The position numbers and the translations under genes were made by a program. From contig DJFQ01000124.1 of the NCBI GenBank assembly GCA_002432095.1, positions 2,751 through 12,245 of the forward strand: DNA of 9,495 nt. Reading direction: 5' to 3'. The notes beneath the pieces were generated by a model. The model was not told the DNA's origin and searched no databases. It saw nothing but the letters and a program-made list of their open reading frames with translations. The DNA comes from Marinagarivorans sp. UBA5868 (GTDB lineage: Bacteria > Pseudomonadota > Gammaproteobacteria > Pseudomonadales > Cellvibrionaceae). Shown piece by piece: positions 1 through 6,355 of the stretch. Position 1 is the stretch's first letter; each line of letters opens with the position of its first letter.

Positions 1-590
1 CCTTCTACATCGAATGTGGGGTCTGCCTCTGCGTACCCAAGCGCCTGGGCTTCCTTCAGAACATCTTCGAATGCACGTCCTTTGTCCCGCATCTCCGTGA
101 GAATAAAATTTCCTGTGCCGTTAATAATACCCGCAAGCCACTCGATCCTATTGGCAGAAAGGCCCTCCCGCAATGAACGAATAATCGGAATACCACCTGC
201 AACCGCGGCCTCATAAGCAATGCTTACGCCCTTTTCATGGGCTTTCTGAAACAATTCATTGCCATATTGAGCGATCAGCGCTTTATTGGCCGTTACTACA
301 TGTTTGCCGTTGGCGATCGCCCTTTCTATTAAGTCCTTAGCAACGGAGGTGCCGCCAATCAATTCCACGAGAATATCGATCTCTGGATTTTCGGCCACGG
401 CGAATACGTCGTCGGTAAAAGGAATATCAGCGAAATCAGGATTTGATTTTTGACTCCGGGCGCCGATCTGAGCAATTCGAATCTCACATCCCGTTCGAGC
501 CGCGATTTCAGTCTGATTGCGAAGAATGACTTTCACGGTACCGCTGCCTACGGTACCCAGGCCACATATACCGATATTGACTGGTTTCAA
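1..590 (-). CDS. hom: Homoserine dehydrogenase, N-terminal part (cut by window edge)
   Basis: Homoserine dehydrogenase reduces aspartate 4-semialdehyde to homoserine with NAD(P)H, the branch step to threonine and methionine, in the cytosol. The 196 complete residues seen include the Rossmann loop GICGLGTVGSG (residues 7-17), VELIGG (75-80), TANKALIA (100-107, with the conserved lysine of the family) and GIINGTGNF (154-162). The frame leaves the window at ADPTFDVEG, just before the remaining catalytic residues and any C-terminal ACT domain. The start is TTG at 590: it lines up with the MKPV-type N-terminus of Pseudomonas homologues, has AGAGGT six bases upstream, and an in-frame TAG lies a few codons further up with no ATG or GTG between. 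This is the stand-alone monofunctional form, with no aspartokinase domain in front. It follows dsbC in the same direction but has its own promoter candidate. The identification is firm. Confidence 0.96.
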   Translation of the reverse strand, partial: MKPVNIGICGLGTVGSGTVKVILRNQTEIAARTGCEIRIAQIGARSQKSNPDFADIPFTDDVFAVAENPEIDILVELIGGTSVAKDLIERAIANGKHVVTANKALIAQYGNELFQKAHEKGVSIAYEAAVAGGIPIIRSLREGLSANRIEWLAGIINGTGNFILTEMRDKGRAFEDVLKEAQALGYAEADPTFDVE

Positions 591-645
591 TCTGACACCT
601 CTACGATTACGCCGCCCCTGCTAAATCAGGGCGAAAAGATACGCA

Positions 646-674
646 ACCATACTGGCGCAACCTAAGGCTGTCAA
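646..674 (-). promoter_or_regulatory. Candidate sigma-70 promoter of hom
   Basis: Read on the minus strand, there is a perfect -35 box TTGACA (669-674), a 17-base spacer and a -10 box TATGGT (646-651, four of six consensus bases). Transcription would start near 639, giving a leader of about 50 bases before the TTG start of hom. That leader holds a small stem, CCCTG/CAGGG, around an ATTTAG loop. The box spacing is ideal. The call rests on sequence match only. Confidence 0.5.
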
Positions 675-697
675 TTGGAGGAAAAGTAGGAAATTAA

Positions 698-723
698 CGG
701 TGCGATCAGAGCTGATCGCACCG
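698..723 (-). terminator. Hairpin behind dsbC, probable terminator
   Basis: A perfect inverted repeat with 12 base pairs (outer arms CGGTGCGATCAG and CTGATCGCACCG) and only two unpaired central bases begins 9 bases after the dsbC stop. On the minus strand it is followed by TTAATTTCC, a weak and interrupted T run. On the plus strand no T run follows, so it fits the end of dsbC. Because the T run is poor, it could instead act mainly as a stabilising 3' structure or a partial terminator. Confidence 0.5.
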
Positions 724-731
724 CAGAACAA

Positions 732-1499
732 CTAGATATTCAACATCTCAAGCAGTCGGGCCGGTTCGACGTAACCACCAATCAATTGGCCATCCTCAAA
801 TACCAAAGCCGGTGTTCCACTAAGTCCAATTTTGCGTCCTAATTCGAACTGCTCAGCAACCGGATTATCCGCGCATACATTTTCTGGAATTTCCTGACGA
901 TTTTTCAGTTTTGTCAGTGCGTCGTTGCGATCTTTTGCACACCAGGCAGATGCAATTTTATTGTAAGAATTTGAATTAATTCCCGCTCGGGGATATGCGA
1001 GATAGCGCACTTCGATGCCTAGATCATTGTACTCACCAACCTTAGAGTGCAATAGCTGGCAATACCCGCAATCAACATCGGTAAAAACGTACATCACTTT
1101 TTTTACTTCGCCTTTCGGGGCAAAAATGATGGAATCTTTTTTATCGATCCCAGCGATAGCCTTCGCTCGATCAACATTTCGTTCCTGGTCGGTAAGATTG
1201 ACGATTTTTCCCGGTGATACCTCGAAAACTTCACCTGCCACAAAAAACTTGCCGTCGGCGGTGGCGTAGACCTGAGGACCATCACCAATTGTGGTTTTAT
1301 AAAGACCGGGCATCACAGAAGGTTCAACACCGGAAACTGTAATCCCAGGTTTGGCCGCCTGTAGAGCTGCTGATATAGCTTGCTTGGCCTTCTCCAGCTC
1401 AACATCTTTTTTTTGACTTTCCGCCGCATAAGCGCTGGAGACGGTCATTAAACCCAAAAGCAGTACTCGCACGCCTGCATTTAAAAATGGAGTTTTCAT
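732..1499 (-). CDS. dsbC: Thiol:disulfide interchange protein DsbC
   Basis: DsbC is a periplasmic disulfide isomerase that reshuffles wrong disulfides in exported proteins. It is a V-shaped dimer kept reduced by DsbD. The 255-residue product begins with a signal peptide: a charged start, a hydrophobic core (RVLLLGLMTV, 11-20) and a likely cut after AYA (residues 23-25). The N-terminal dimerisation domain covers roughly residues 30-100. The thioredoxin-like domain carries the active site CGYC (144-147), the second cysteine pair C187 and C209 as in E. coli DsbC, and the cis-proline loop GTP (228-230). The stretch WCAKD (186-190) also matches the E. coli protein closely. Length fits a DsbC precursor. 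It lies between rplS and hom; no xerD gene precedes it, unlike in Pseudomonas. No strong Shine-Dalgarno is seen before the ATG (only GAAGAAG about 10 bases away). Confidence 0.97.
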   Translation of the reverse strand: MKTPFLNAGVRVLLLGLMTVSSAYAAESQKKDVELEKAKQAISAALQAAKPGITVSGVEPSVMPGLYKTTIGDGPQVYATADGKFFVAGEVFEVSPGKIVNLTDQERNVDRAKAIAGIDKKDSIIFAPKGEVKKVMYVFTDVDCGYCQLLHSKVGEYNDLGIEVRYLAYPRAGINSNSYNKIASAWCAKDRNDALTKLKNRQEIPENVCADNPVAEQFELGRKIGLSGTPALVFEDGQLIGGYVEPARLLEMLNI

Positions 1500-1682
1500 A
1501 AATAAGTTACTTCTTCATTCGTTATAGGCACACCGACGCCGACAAACAGTGCCGCCAGCTCTCACCCAGACAGCGCTCTTCCCAAACCGGTTCCGTAATA
1601 TGACAACCGAGCCGAAGAACAGGCAAGTAATAATCTCGTTTTTGTGAATTACCGCCGTCAATTCGCAACTGGGATATATAAC
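1500..1682. other. Intergenic region upstream of dsbC
   Basis: These 183 bases between the operon terminator and dsbC contain no gene that I can recognise. A TATAAC box on the minus strand (plus positions 1521-1526 read GTTATA) lies 22 bases before the dsbC start and could be a -10 element, but no good -35 box is found at normal distance. TTGACG further upstream (about 1656-1661) lacks a matching -10. So the dsbC promoter is probably here but cannot be placed. Confidence 0.4.
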
Positions 1683-1710
1683 AAAAAAAGCGGCCTAGGC
1701 CGCTTTTTTT
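1683..1710 (-). terminator. Intrinsic terminator of the rpsP-rimM-trmD-rplS operon
   Basis: This is a perfect 28-base palindrome: seven A, then GCGGCC, TA, GGCCGC, and seven T. It sits 13 bases beyond the rplS stop codon. Read on the minus strand it gives a GC-rich stem followed by an uninterrupted run of seven U, a textbook rho-independent terminator. Being fully symmetric, it would also stop plus-strand transcription arriving from the dsbC side. The two central bases plus a few opened pairs would form the loop. Confidence 0.92.
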
Positions 1711-1723
1711 AATCCACTGATGC

Positions 1724-2080
1724 TCAATTAAGCTTCTCTTTGATCCGCGCCGCTTTACCAGCCAAATTGCGTAGGTAGTACAGCTTCGCCTGACGTACAT
1801 CTCCGCGACGCTTAACGCTAATACTGGCAACCTGAGGGCTGTGGGTTTGAAATGTCCGCTCAACACCAACACCGTGAGAAATCTTACGCACGGTGAAAGC
1901 GGAGTTTAGTCCACGATTGCGGATGCCTATTACTACACCTTCATATGCCTGCAATCGCTCGCGATCACCTTCGATTACGCGAACCTGCACAACAACGGTG
2001 TCACCTGGAGAAAATTCCGGCACGTTTTGTTTGAGCTGCTCGTTTTCCAGCTCTTGAATGATTTTGTTCTTAGAACTCAT
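1724..2080 (-). CDS. rplS: Large ribosomal subunit protein bL19
   Basis: bL19 is a 50S protein at the 30S/50S interface. The 118-residue product matches E. coli L19 along its whole length: FSPGDTVVV near residue 23, a central [26 protein letters not shown], then [22 protein letters not shown] and the ending [11 protein letters not shown] chose the ATG at 2080 because it gives the family N-terminus ([12 protein letters not shown]) and is preceded by GGGAG at about six bases. A longer frame reading back to 2194 would overlap trmD and adds no family sequence. It is the last gene of the operon, 67 bases after trmD, and has the best ribosome-binding site of the four, in keeping with the high demand for a ribosomal protein. 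Confidence 0.97.
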   Translation of the reverse strand: MSSKNKIIQELENEQLKQNVPEFSPGDTVVVQVRVIEGDRERLQAYEGVVIGIRNRGLNSAFTVRKISHGVGVERTFQTHSPQVASISVKRRGDVRQAKLYYLRNLAGKAARIKEKLN

Positions 2081-2147
2081 GGCATGCTCCCAAACAATAT
2101 GTAGCTTCTCAGCTATAACTCTGATTTCAAACGGCAAATCTGCCAAT

Positions 2148-2930
2148 TCACTGTTCAGCTTCATGTTCCACCTGGTAAGCCTGTAATAGCGCACTACTGG
2201 TAGAATCCAACTGAATACTTTTTAACAGCTCGGGTCTGCGCTCCCAGGTTCGACCTAGAGATTGCTGCAGACGCCAGCGTTCAATACGTTTATGGTCCCC
2301 GCTCAGCAACACGGACGGAACCCGTATACCGGCATATTCCTCGGGCCTAGTGTAGTGAGGGCAGTCCAGCAGACCGGACACGAAAGAGTCTTGCATCGCA
2401 GACTCAGCGTCCCCCAAAACACCCGGAAGCATCCGAGTCAAAGCGTCAATCATCACCATCGCTGGCAATTCACCGCCGCTCAGCACGTAGTCGCCAATCG
2501 ACCATTCTTCATCCACTTCGGTTTCGATGAAGCGCTCGTCGATACCCTCGTAGCGCCCGGCGATTAAAATCAAATTTTCCAGCTTTGACAGTTGCACTGC
2601 GCTGGAATGATTCAATGGCTTTCCCTGGGGCGACAAATAGATCACCCGAATCGAATCAGCCTCCGCATTGCGAGCGATTAGCCAGCGCTTCGCTGCAGCT
2701 GTTGCCGCGGCAAGGGGCCCAATCATCATCACCATGCCAGGACCACCCCCATAAGGCCTGCCATCGACTGTTTGATGTCGATCATCGGTGAATTCACGGG
2801 GATTGATACAGTTCAGTTCAACCAACCCACGACTTACCGCACGTCCTGTAATCCCATAACCCGATATCGCCGCAAACATTTCTGGAAACAATGTCACAAC
2901 ACAAAAGCGCATAACGGGCGGCGTAGCCAT
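2148..2930 (-). CDS. trmD: tRNA (guanine-N1)-methyltransferase TrmD
   Basis: TrmD methylates N1 of G37, next to the anticodon, in tRNAs reading CUN, CCN and CGG, using S-adenosylmethionine, and so prevents +1 frameshifting. It is a homodimeric SPOUT enzyme with a trefoil knot. In the 260-residue product I see LFPEMF (14-19), PYGGGPGM (59-66), LSPQGK (99-104), YEGIDERF (127-134), the knot segment [11 protein letters not shown] (144-154) and [10 protein letters not shown] (187-196), whose D189 corresponds to the catalytic aspartate of the family. The ATG at 2930 starts 5 bases after the rimM stop and has GGAG 11 bases upstream. A shorter start at 2912 ([13 protein letters not shown]) fits the E. 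coli N-terminus better but lacks a Shine-Dalgarno, so the exact start is uncertain by six residues. It lies between rimM and rplS in the usual order. Confidence 0.97.
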   Translation of the reverse strand: MATPPVMRFCVVTLFPEMFAAISGYGITGRAVSRGLVELNCINPREFTDDRHQTVDGRPYGGGPGMVMMIGPLAAATAAAKRWLIARNAEADSIRVIYLSPQGKPLNHSSAVQLSKLENLILIAGRYEGIDERFIETEVDEEWSIGDYVLSGGELPAMVMIDALTRMLPGVLGDAESAMQDSFVSGLLDCPHYTRPEEYAGIRVPSVLLSGDHKRIERWRLQQSLGRTWERRPELLKSIQLDSTSSALLQAYQVEHEAEQ

Positions 2931-2935
2931 CCCAG

Positions 2936-3475
2936 TCAAAACTCCGGATCCCAATCGACACGGATTTCGCCCGACGTTAAGTCCACACCAAGCACATATA
3001 ACTGTGGAATATAAGGAATCAAACGTTCCTTTTCATCACGACAACCTTCTATCGGGCGCACTACCATGACATCGTTAGCACCCGTTTCCATCATGTCGGT
3101 AACGGTTCCTAGTAAAAGCTCTGCATCGGTAGTGCTAGTGATGACTTTCAGACCGAGCAGCTGGTACCAGTAATATTCACCGTCCGGAAGATCAGGCAAT
3201 TCCGCCTTATCTACTTCTATTTCCGCCCGACCTAGTAAAGCGGCGGCATCGCGATCATCAATTCCTTTGAAGTGAACCACCAGCCCCTGCGGACGAAGGT
3301 TATACGCATCAATCTCGACCGCCCGCATTCCTGAAGATGTCTTCAAGCGCCACGGGCCATAGTCCAGTATGTTTTCTTCTGGCTGAGTAAATGAGCGAAC
3401 CTTCAACCAGCCCTTGACCCCAAATACGCCAGCAAGCTGTCCTACAACAAGATTCACCGACGATCTGTCCGCCAT
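2936..3475 (-). CDS. rimM: Ribosome maturation factor RimM
   Basis: RimM binds protein S19 and helps mature the 3' (head) domain of 16S rRNA in the 30S subunit. The 179-residue product has the usual length and layout: an N-terminal RimM beta-barrel starting at [17 protein letters not shown] (about residues 10-26), the motif [12 protein letters not shown] (about 71-82), the linker [12 protein letters not shown], a C-terminal PRC-barrel with [12 protein letters not shown], and the conserved ending VDWDPEF. It begins 26 bases after the rpsP stop. No Shine-Dalgarno is visible next to the ATG; instead a small hairpin occupies that position (see the regulatory entry at 3482-3507). This fits the known low translation of rimM relative to the ribosomal proteins in the E. 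coli trmD operon. Confidence 0.97.
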   Translation of the reverse strand: MADRSSVNLVVGQLAGVFGVKGWLKVRSFTQPEENILDYGPWRLKTSSGMRAVEIDAYNLRPQGLVVHFKGIDDRDAAALLGRAEIEVDKAELPDLPDGEYYWYQLLGLKVITSTTDAELLLGTVTDMMETGANDVMVVRPIEGCRDEKERLIPYIPQLYVLGVDLTSGEIRVDWDPEF

Positions 3476-3481
3476 ATAGAT

Positions 3482-3507
3482 GCTTAAGTAGCCTGCGGTG
3501 CTTAAGC
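3482..3507 (-). promoter_or_regulatory. Hairpin over the rimM ribosome-binding region
   Basis: On the minus strand GCTTAAG (containing the rpsP stop TAA) and CTTAAGC form a 7-base-pair stem around a 12-base loop. The 3' arm ends six bases before the rimM ATG, where a Shine-Dalgarno would normally be. No AGGAG-like sequence is present at that spot. It could dampen initiation on rimM or make it depend on ribosomes finishing rpsP, which would open the stem. This is inferred from sequence only. Confidence 0.4.
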
Positions 3508-3750
3508 GGCTTGGGCAGAGTCTTTGATCAACTTGCTAACCCGCTCAGAAACCTGTGCTCCATTACCCAGCCAGTAACCCAAGCGCTCGGAATCAATGCG
3601 CAGCTTCTCTTCCTGACCTCGTGCGATCGGGTTGAAGAAGCCGATTCGCTCAATAAAACGCCCATTGCGCGCGCTTCGGCTGTCAGTGACGGTCAGGTGA
3701 TAAAAGGGGCGCTTCTTGGAGCCTCCACGAGCCAAACGAATGGTTACCAT
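3502..3750 (-). CDS. rpsP: Small ribosomal subunit protein bS16
   Basis: bS16 is a 30S protein that binds 16S rRNA and supports platform assembly. The 82-residue product equals E. coli S16 in length and matches it from the first residue: [19 protein letters not shown], then [20 protein letters not shown], and a C-terminal [20 protein letters not shown] lies about ten bases before the ATG. It is the first gene of the rpsP-rimM-trmD-rplS operon. The promoter candidate at 3872-3900 and two leader hairpins lie between it and ffh. Confidence 0.98.
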   Translation of the reverse strand: MVTIRLARGGSKKRPFYHLTVTDSRSARNGRFIERIGFFNPIARGQEEKLRIDSERLGYWLGNGAQVSERVSKLIKDSAQAA

Positions 3751-3781
3751 GAATGTTCAGTCCTGTATCTAAAAAATTAAC

Positions 3782-3810
3782 TGCGTGTTGCGATCAAATC
3801 ACAACACGCA
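3782..3810 (-). promoter_or_regulatory. Strong hairpin in the rpsP leader (possible attenuator or ffh terminator)
   Basis: Read as minus-strand RNA, arms of 13 bases (UGCGUGUUGUGAU and AUCGCAACACGCA) pair fully, with one G-U pair, around a three-base UUG loop. On the plus strand the same repeat has an A/C mismatch, so the structure is better as minus-strand RNA. After the stem comes GTTAA and then six T, ending about 24 bases before the rpsP ATG. It could end read-through from ffh, or act as an attenuator, because the likely rpsP promoter lies upstream of it. Confidence 0.6.
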
Positions 3811-3834
3811 AACAGTAAGATTTGCTGCTGATAT

Positions 3835-3853
3835 CCCCCTTAAAACTAGGGGG
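3835..3853 (-). promoter_or_regulatory. Second leader hairpin, C-run paired with G-run
   Basis: CCCCCT and AGGGGG form a 6-base-pair stem with a 7-base loop, about 11 bases downstream of the predicted rpsP transcription start. No T run follows on the minus strand, so it is not an intrinsic terminator. It may be a 5' stabilising structure or part of a larger leader fold with the hairpin at 3782-3810. Confidence 0.35.
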
Positions 3854-3871
3854 GTGCGCAGAAGGCCGCGT

Positions 3872-3900
3872 ATTCTAATCGAAAGAAAAATTCGTGTATA
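3872..3900 (-). promoter_or_regulatory. Candidate sigma-70 promoter of the rpsP operon
   Basis: On the minus strand the -35 box is TATACA (3895-3900, four of six), the spacer is 17 bases, and the -10 box is TAGAAT (3872-3877, five of six). It is followed by the GC-rich discriminator ACGCGGCC. GC-rich discriminators are typical of promoters for ribosomal components under stringent (ppGpp) control, so that mode of regulation is plausible but inferred. Transcription from about 3865 would give a leader of roughly 115 bases containing both hairpins. Confidence 0.55.
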
Positions 3901-3969
3901 GAGTTTAAGCAGAGGGGATACAGAATTTACATCGGTTTTATCAGCCCTGGTTCACACTGTGCTAGCAGC

Positions 3970-5343
3970 TCAGCGCCCGAAGCCTGGCGGCAACCCTCCC
4001 TGCCCCATTAAACCCGACATACCACGCATCATTTTATTCATGCCGCCGCCTTTGAGCTTTTTCATCATCTTACCCATCTGCTTATGCTGCTTCAGCAGAC
4101 GGTTGAGATCCTGAATATCTACACCCGCTCCTTGGATGATTCGCCGCTTACGCGAGCCGTTGAGGATCTCCGGATCGCGACGCTCTGCTGGCGTCATAGA
4201 ATTAATCAAGGCTTCCATACGCTTAAATTGCTTCGTTACGTCCGCCTGCTCAGCCATCTGTGCCATATTGCCCATGCCGGGAAGCTTCTCCAGCACCGAT
4301 CCGATGCCGCCTAGATTCTGCATCTGCTGCAGCTGGTCGCGCAAATCCTCCAAATCAAAACCTTTGCCTTTTTTGACCTTTTGCACCAGCTTCTCAGCTT
4401 TCGCTCTGTCAAGCTTCTGCTCAGCCTGCTCAATCAAAGAAAGGACATCCCCCATTCCAAGAATTCGGGATGCTAGGCGGTCTGGATAAAACGGCTCCAG
4501 CGCATCCACCTTTTCCCCCATACCCAGGAACTTGATTGGTTTGCCGGTCACGAACCGCACTGACAGCGCGGCTCCACCGCGGGCATCACCATCTGCTTTG
4601 GATAAGATAACACCGGTCAACGGTAGCGCTTCGTTAAACGCTTTAGCGGTGTTTACCGCATCCTGGCCGATCATCGCATCGACTACAAACAGGGTTTCTA
4701 CCGGATTTAACGCTTTGTGAAGCTGCTGAATCTCCCCCATCAATTCTTCATCTATATGGAGGCGTCCCGCAGTATCGATGATTACCACATCCGCATGAAT
4801 TTTGCGGGCATGCGCTACGGCATTGCGACCGATATCCACAGGCGCCTGCTCAGCACTGGACGGAAAGAACTCCGCAGAGACTTCACCCGCGAGCGTTTGC
4901 AGCTGCTGAATTGCCGCAGGGCGATAGACGTCCGCGCTAGCAACCAAAACCTTTTTCTTTTCTTTTTCCTTAAGGAAGCGAGCCAATTTGGCGACAGTCG
5001 TCGTTTTACCTGCACCCTGGAGACCCGCCATCAGAATCACAGCTGGAGGTTGCGCCACGAGATTAAGCTTCTCATTGGACTCACCCATCACCTGGGTAAG
5101 CTCGCTTTCGACAATTTTTAGGAACTGCTGACCAGGATTCAAAGCACGAGAGACTTCCTGTCCAAGCGCACGCTTACGCACTTGATTGACAAACGCCTTG
5201 ACCACTGGCAGCGCCACATCCGCTTCCAGCAAAGCTTTACGCACTTCACGCAAAGTGTCTTGGATATTGTCATGATTTAAGCGAGCCTTGCCAGTAATGG
5301 CACGGAGACTACGGCTTAAGCGATCCGATAGACTTTCGAACAT
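3970..5343 (-). CDS. ffh: Signal recognition particle protein Ffh (SRP54 homologue)
   Basis: Ffh binds 4.5S RNA and signal sequences emerging from the ribosome, and delivers inner-membrane proteins to FtsY by paired GTP hydrolysis. The 457-residue product has the N domain (about 1-90), then the G domain with P-loop GLQGAGKTT (107-115), the SRP-specific DVYRPAA (138-144), DTAGR (190-194) and SKADGDARGGAALS (248-261, carrying the TKxD-type guanine motif). The M domain (about 330-433) has RKRRIIQGAG (398-407) and a methionine-rich stretch for signal-peptide and RNA binding. The tail is methionine- and glycine-rich (GGGMNKMMRGMSG). Length is normal. It is separated by 219 bases from rpsP and is divergent from the YpjD-like gene. 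The Shine-Dalgarno is weak. Confidence 0.98.
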   Translation of the reverse strand: MFESLSDRLSRSLRAITGKARLNHDNIQDTLREVRKALLEADVALPVVKAFVNQVRKRALGQEVSRALNPGQQFLKIVESELTQVMGESNEKLNLVAQPPAVILMAGLQGAGKTTTVAKLARFLKEKEKKKVLVASADVYRPAAIQQLQTLAGEVSAEFFPSSAEQAPVDIGRNAVAHARKIHADVVIIDTAGRLHIDEELMGEIQQLHKALNPVETLFVVDAMIGQDAVNTAKAFNEALPLTGVILSKADGDARGGAALSVRFVTGKPIKFLGMGEKVDALEPFYPDRLASRILGMGDVLSLIEQAEQKLDRAKAEKLVQKVKKGKGFDLEDLRDQLQQMQNLGGIGSVLEKLPGMGNMAQMAEQADVTKQFKRMEALINSMTPAERRDPEILNGSRKRRIIQGAGVDIQDLNRLLKQHKQMGKMMKKLKGGGMNKMMRGMSGLMGQGGLPPGFGR

Positions 5344-5390
5344 AATATTTCAGCATTCATTCGGTTAATAATGGGCTTCAAAGCCGCGGC

Positions 5391-5419
5391 AGTATATCGT
5401 CAAAGTTTGGCGATGACGA
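5391..5419 (-). promoter_or_regulatory. Candidate sigma-70 promoter of ffh
   Basis: On the minus strand a -35 box TCGTCA (5414-5419, four of six), a 17-base spacer and a -10 box TATACT (5391-5396, five of six) lie about 50 bases before the ffh ATG. A GC-rich discriminator (GCCGCGGC) follows. The divergent YpjD-like gene shares this 166-base gap; its own promoter is not clear, the best match being TTGCCA (5439-5444) with TCTAAC 16 bases later. Confidence 0.45.
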
Positions 5420-5509
5420 CCGCAGACGCTGCAAACTCTTGCCAAGAATCCTCTTAGCACTCTAACCTAACCGTTTACCCGGCCACCCTCCACTCCAAAG
5501 AATCAAGCC

Positions 5510-6304
5510 ATGCCCATCACATTTGCGACCGCTCTTTACAGCATTGCCTGGGTAATATTGATGCGCAGTGTCAGCCGCAGACAGACGGCCGCCCCTGTAA
5601 TATTCAGCGCTCTTTTGGCTGCTGGTTTGGCAGCGCACGGCTTTGGCCTGCATCAGCAAATGATTCTCCCCGATGGCTATCACTTCGCCTTTTTTAAAAT
5701 ATCTTCACTTTTCTTTTGGACGGCCAACTTTTTGATTATGCTGAGTAGCTTGCGCAAGCCTCTACATAATCTTTTTCTAATTACGCTACCGATTTCCGTC
5801 GCTGCGCTTCTGGGTAGCCTCTACTCTGAAACAACAGTCTCGCCGGTGTACCTCAAACTGGACGCTAAAACCGCCGCTCATATTCTCCTATCGATCCTTG
5901 CCTACAGCACCATGATCGTGGCGACTGTGCAGACCTTGTTGCTAGCATTTCAGAATTACCAATTGCGTCATCGTCACCCCACCGGACTGGTTAGGCTTCT
6001 GCCACCTCTGCAAACGATGGAACACTTGCTGTTCGAGCTGCTTTGGGTCGGAGAAGTGTTGTTGACCTTGGTCATAGTTACGGGCATTTTCCAGATTGAA
6101 AGCATTGCAGCTCAGCATCTTCACCACAAAATCGTCTTCACCGCTTTGGCATGGCTGATTTATGCGATCTTACTCTGGGGGCGACACTATCTTGGCTGGC
6201 GGGGCAACTCCGCCATCCGATGGAGCCTTTCTGGCTTCGCCAGCCTGGTGCTCGCGTATCTCGGCAGTAAGTTCGTACTCGAGATGATTCTCGGGGTGAG
6301 CTAA
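5510..6304 (+). CDS. ypjD: Inner-membrane protein of the CcsA/YpjD (cytochrome c assembly-like) family
   Basis: This 264-residue, strongly hydrophobic protein aligns from memory with E. coli YpjD, including the DYQL-like NYQLRHR (149-155), LPPLQTMEHLLF (164-175), VLLTLVIVTGIF, and LLWGRHYLGWRG (221-232) near the end. About eight membrane segments are visible (near 3-19, 29-48, 62-80, 88-105, 120-147, 175-194, 207-225, 238-260). The family belongs to the cytochrome c assembly/CcsA superfamily. Membrane-placed histidines H43, H124, H206 and H226 could be haem ligands by analogy, but the tryptophan-rich WWD motif of true haem handlers is absent. The molecular role is unproven, and a link to the metal transporter downstream rests on conserved neighbourhood only. 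No clear Shine-Dalgarno precedes the ATG. Confidence 0.88.
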   Translation: MPITFATALYSIAWVILMRSVSRRQTAAPVIFSALLAAGLAAHGFGLHQQMILPDGYHFAFFKISSLFFWTANFLIMLSSLRKPLHNLFLITLPISVAALLGSLYSETTVSPVYLKLDAKTAAHILLSILAYSTMIVATVQTLLLAFQNYQLRHRHPTGLVRLLPPLQTMEHLLFELLWVGEVLLTLVIVTGIFQIESIAAQHLHHKIVFTALAWLIYAILLWGRHYLGWRGNSAIRWSLSGFASLVLAYLGSKFVLEMILGVS

Positions 6305-6312
6305 ACCTTTCA

Positions 6313-6341
6313 TTGAAAGCACCTGCCGCAAAGCCTATTTA
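6313..6341 (+). promoter_or_regulatory. Weak promoter candidate in front of corB
   Basis: TTGAAA (6313-6318, five of six) is followed after 17 bases by TATTTA (6336-6341, only three of six). If used, transcription would start near 6348, leaving just 8 bases before the GTG at 6356 but a normal 80-base leader for the TTG at 6428. The poor -10 box makes this tentative; read-through from ypjD is equally likely. Confidence 0.22.
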
Positions 6342-6355
6342 TAGCAGCGGAGCCA

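Noticed and set aside
1522..1872. Open frame of 116 codons on the minus strand across the rplS end and the gap before dsbC
   Set aside because: It runs out of frame through rplS and across the strong terminator, and its sequence resembles no family I know. It is a shadow frame.
2262..3014. Several plus-strand open frames opposite trmD and rimM
   Set aside because: They lie antisense to well-conserved genes, show biased composition expected of a complementary strand, and have no ribosome-binding sites or family motifs.
3835..3853. C-run/G-run hairpin as the ffh terminator
   Set aside because: No T run follows it on the minus strand, and it lies downstream of the likely rpsP promoter. It is kept only as a leader structure.
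4084..5121. Plus-strand open frames of up to 134 codons opposite ffh
   Set aside because: All are antisense to the strongly conserved Ffh coding sequence and none shows recognisable protein features.
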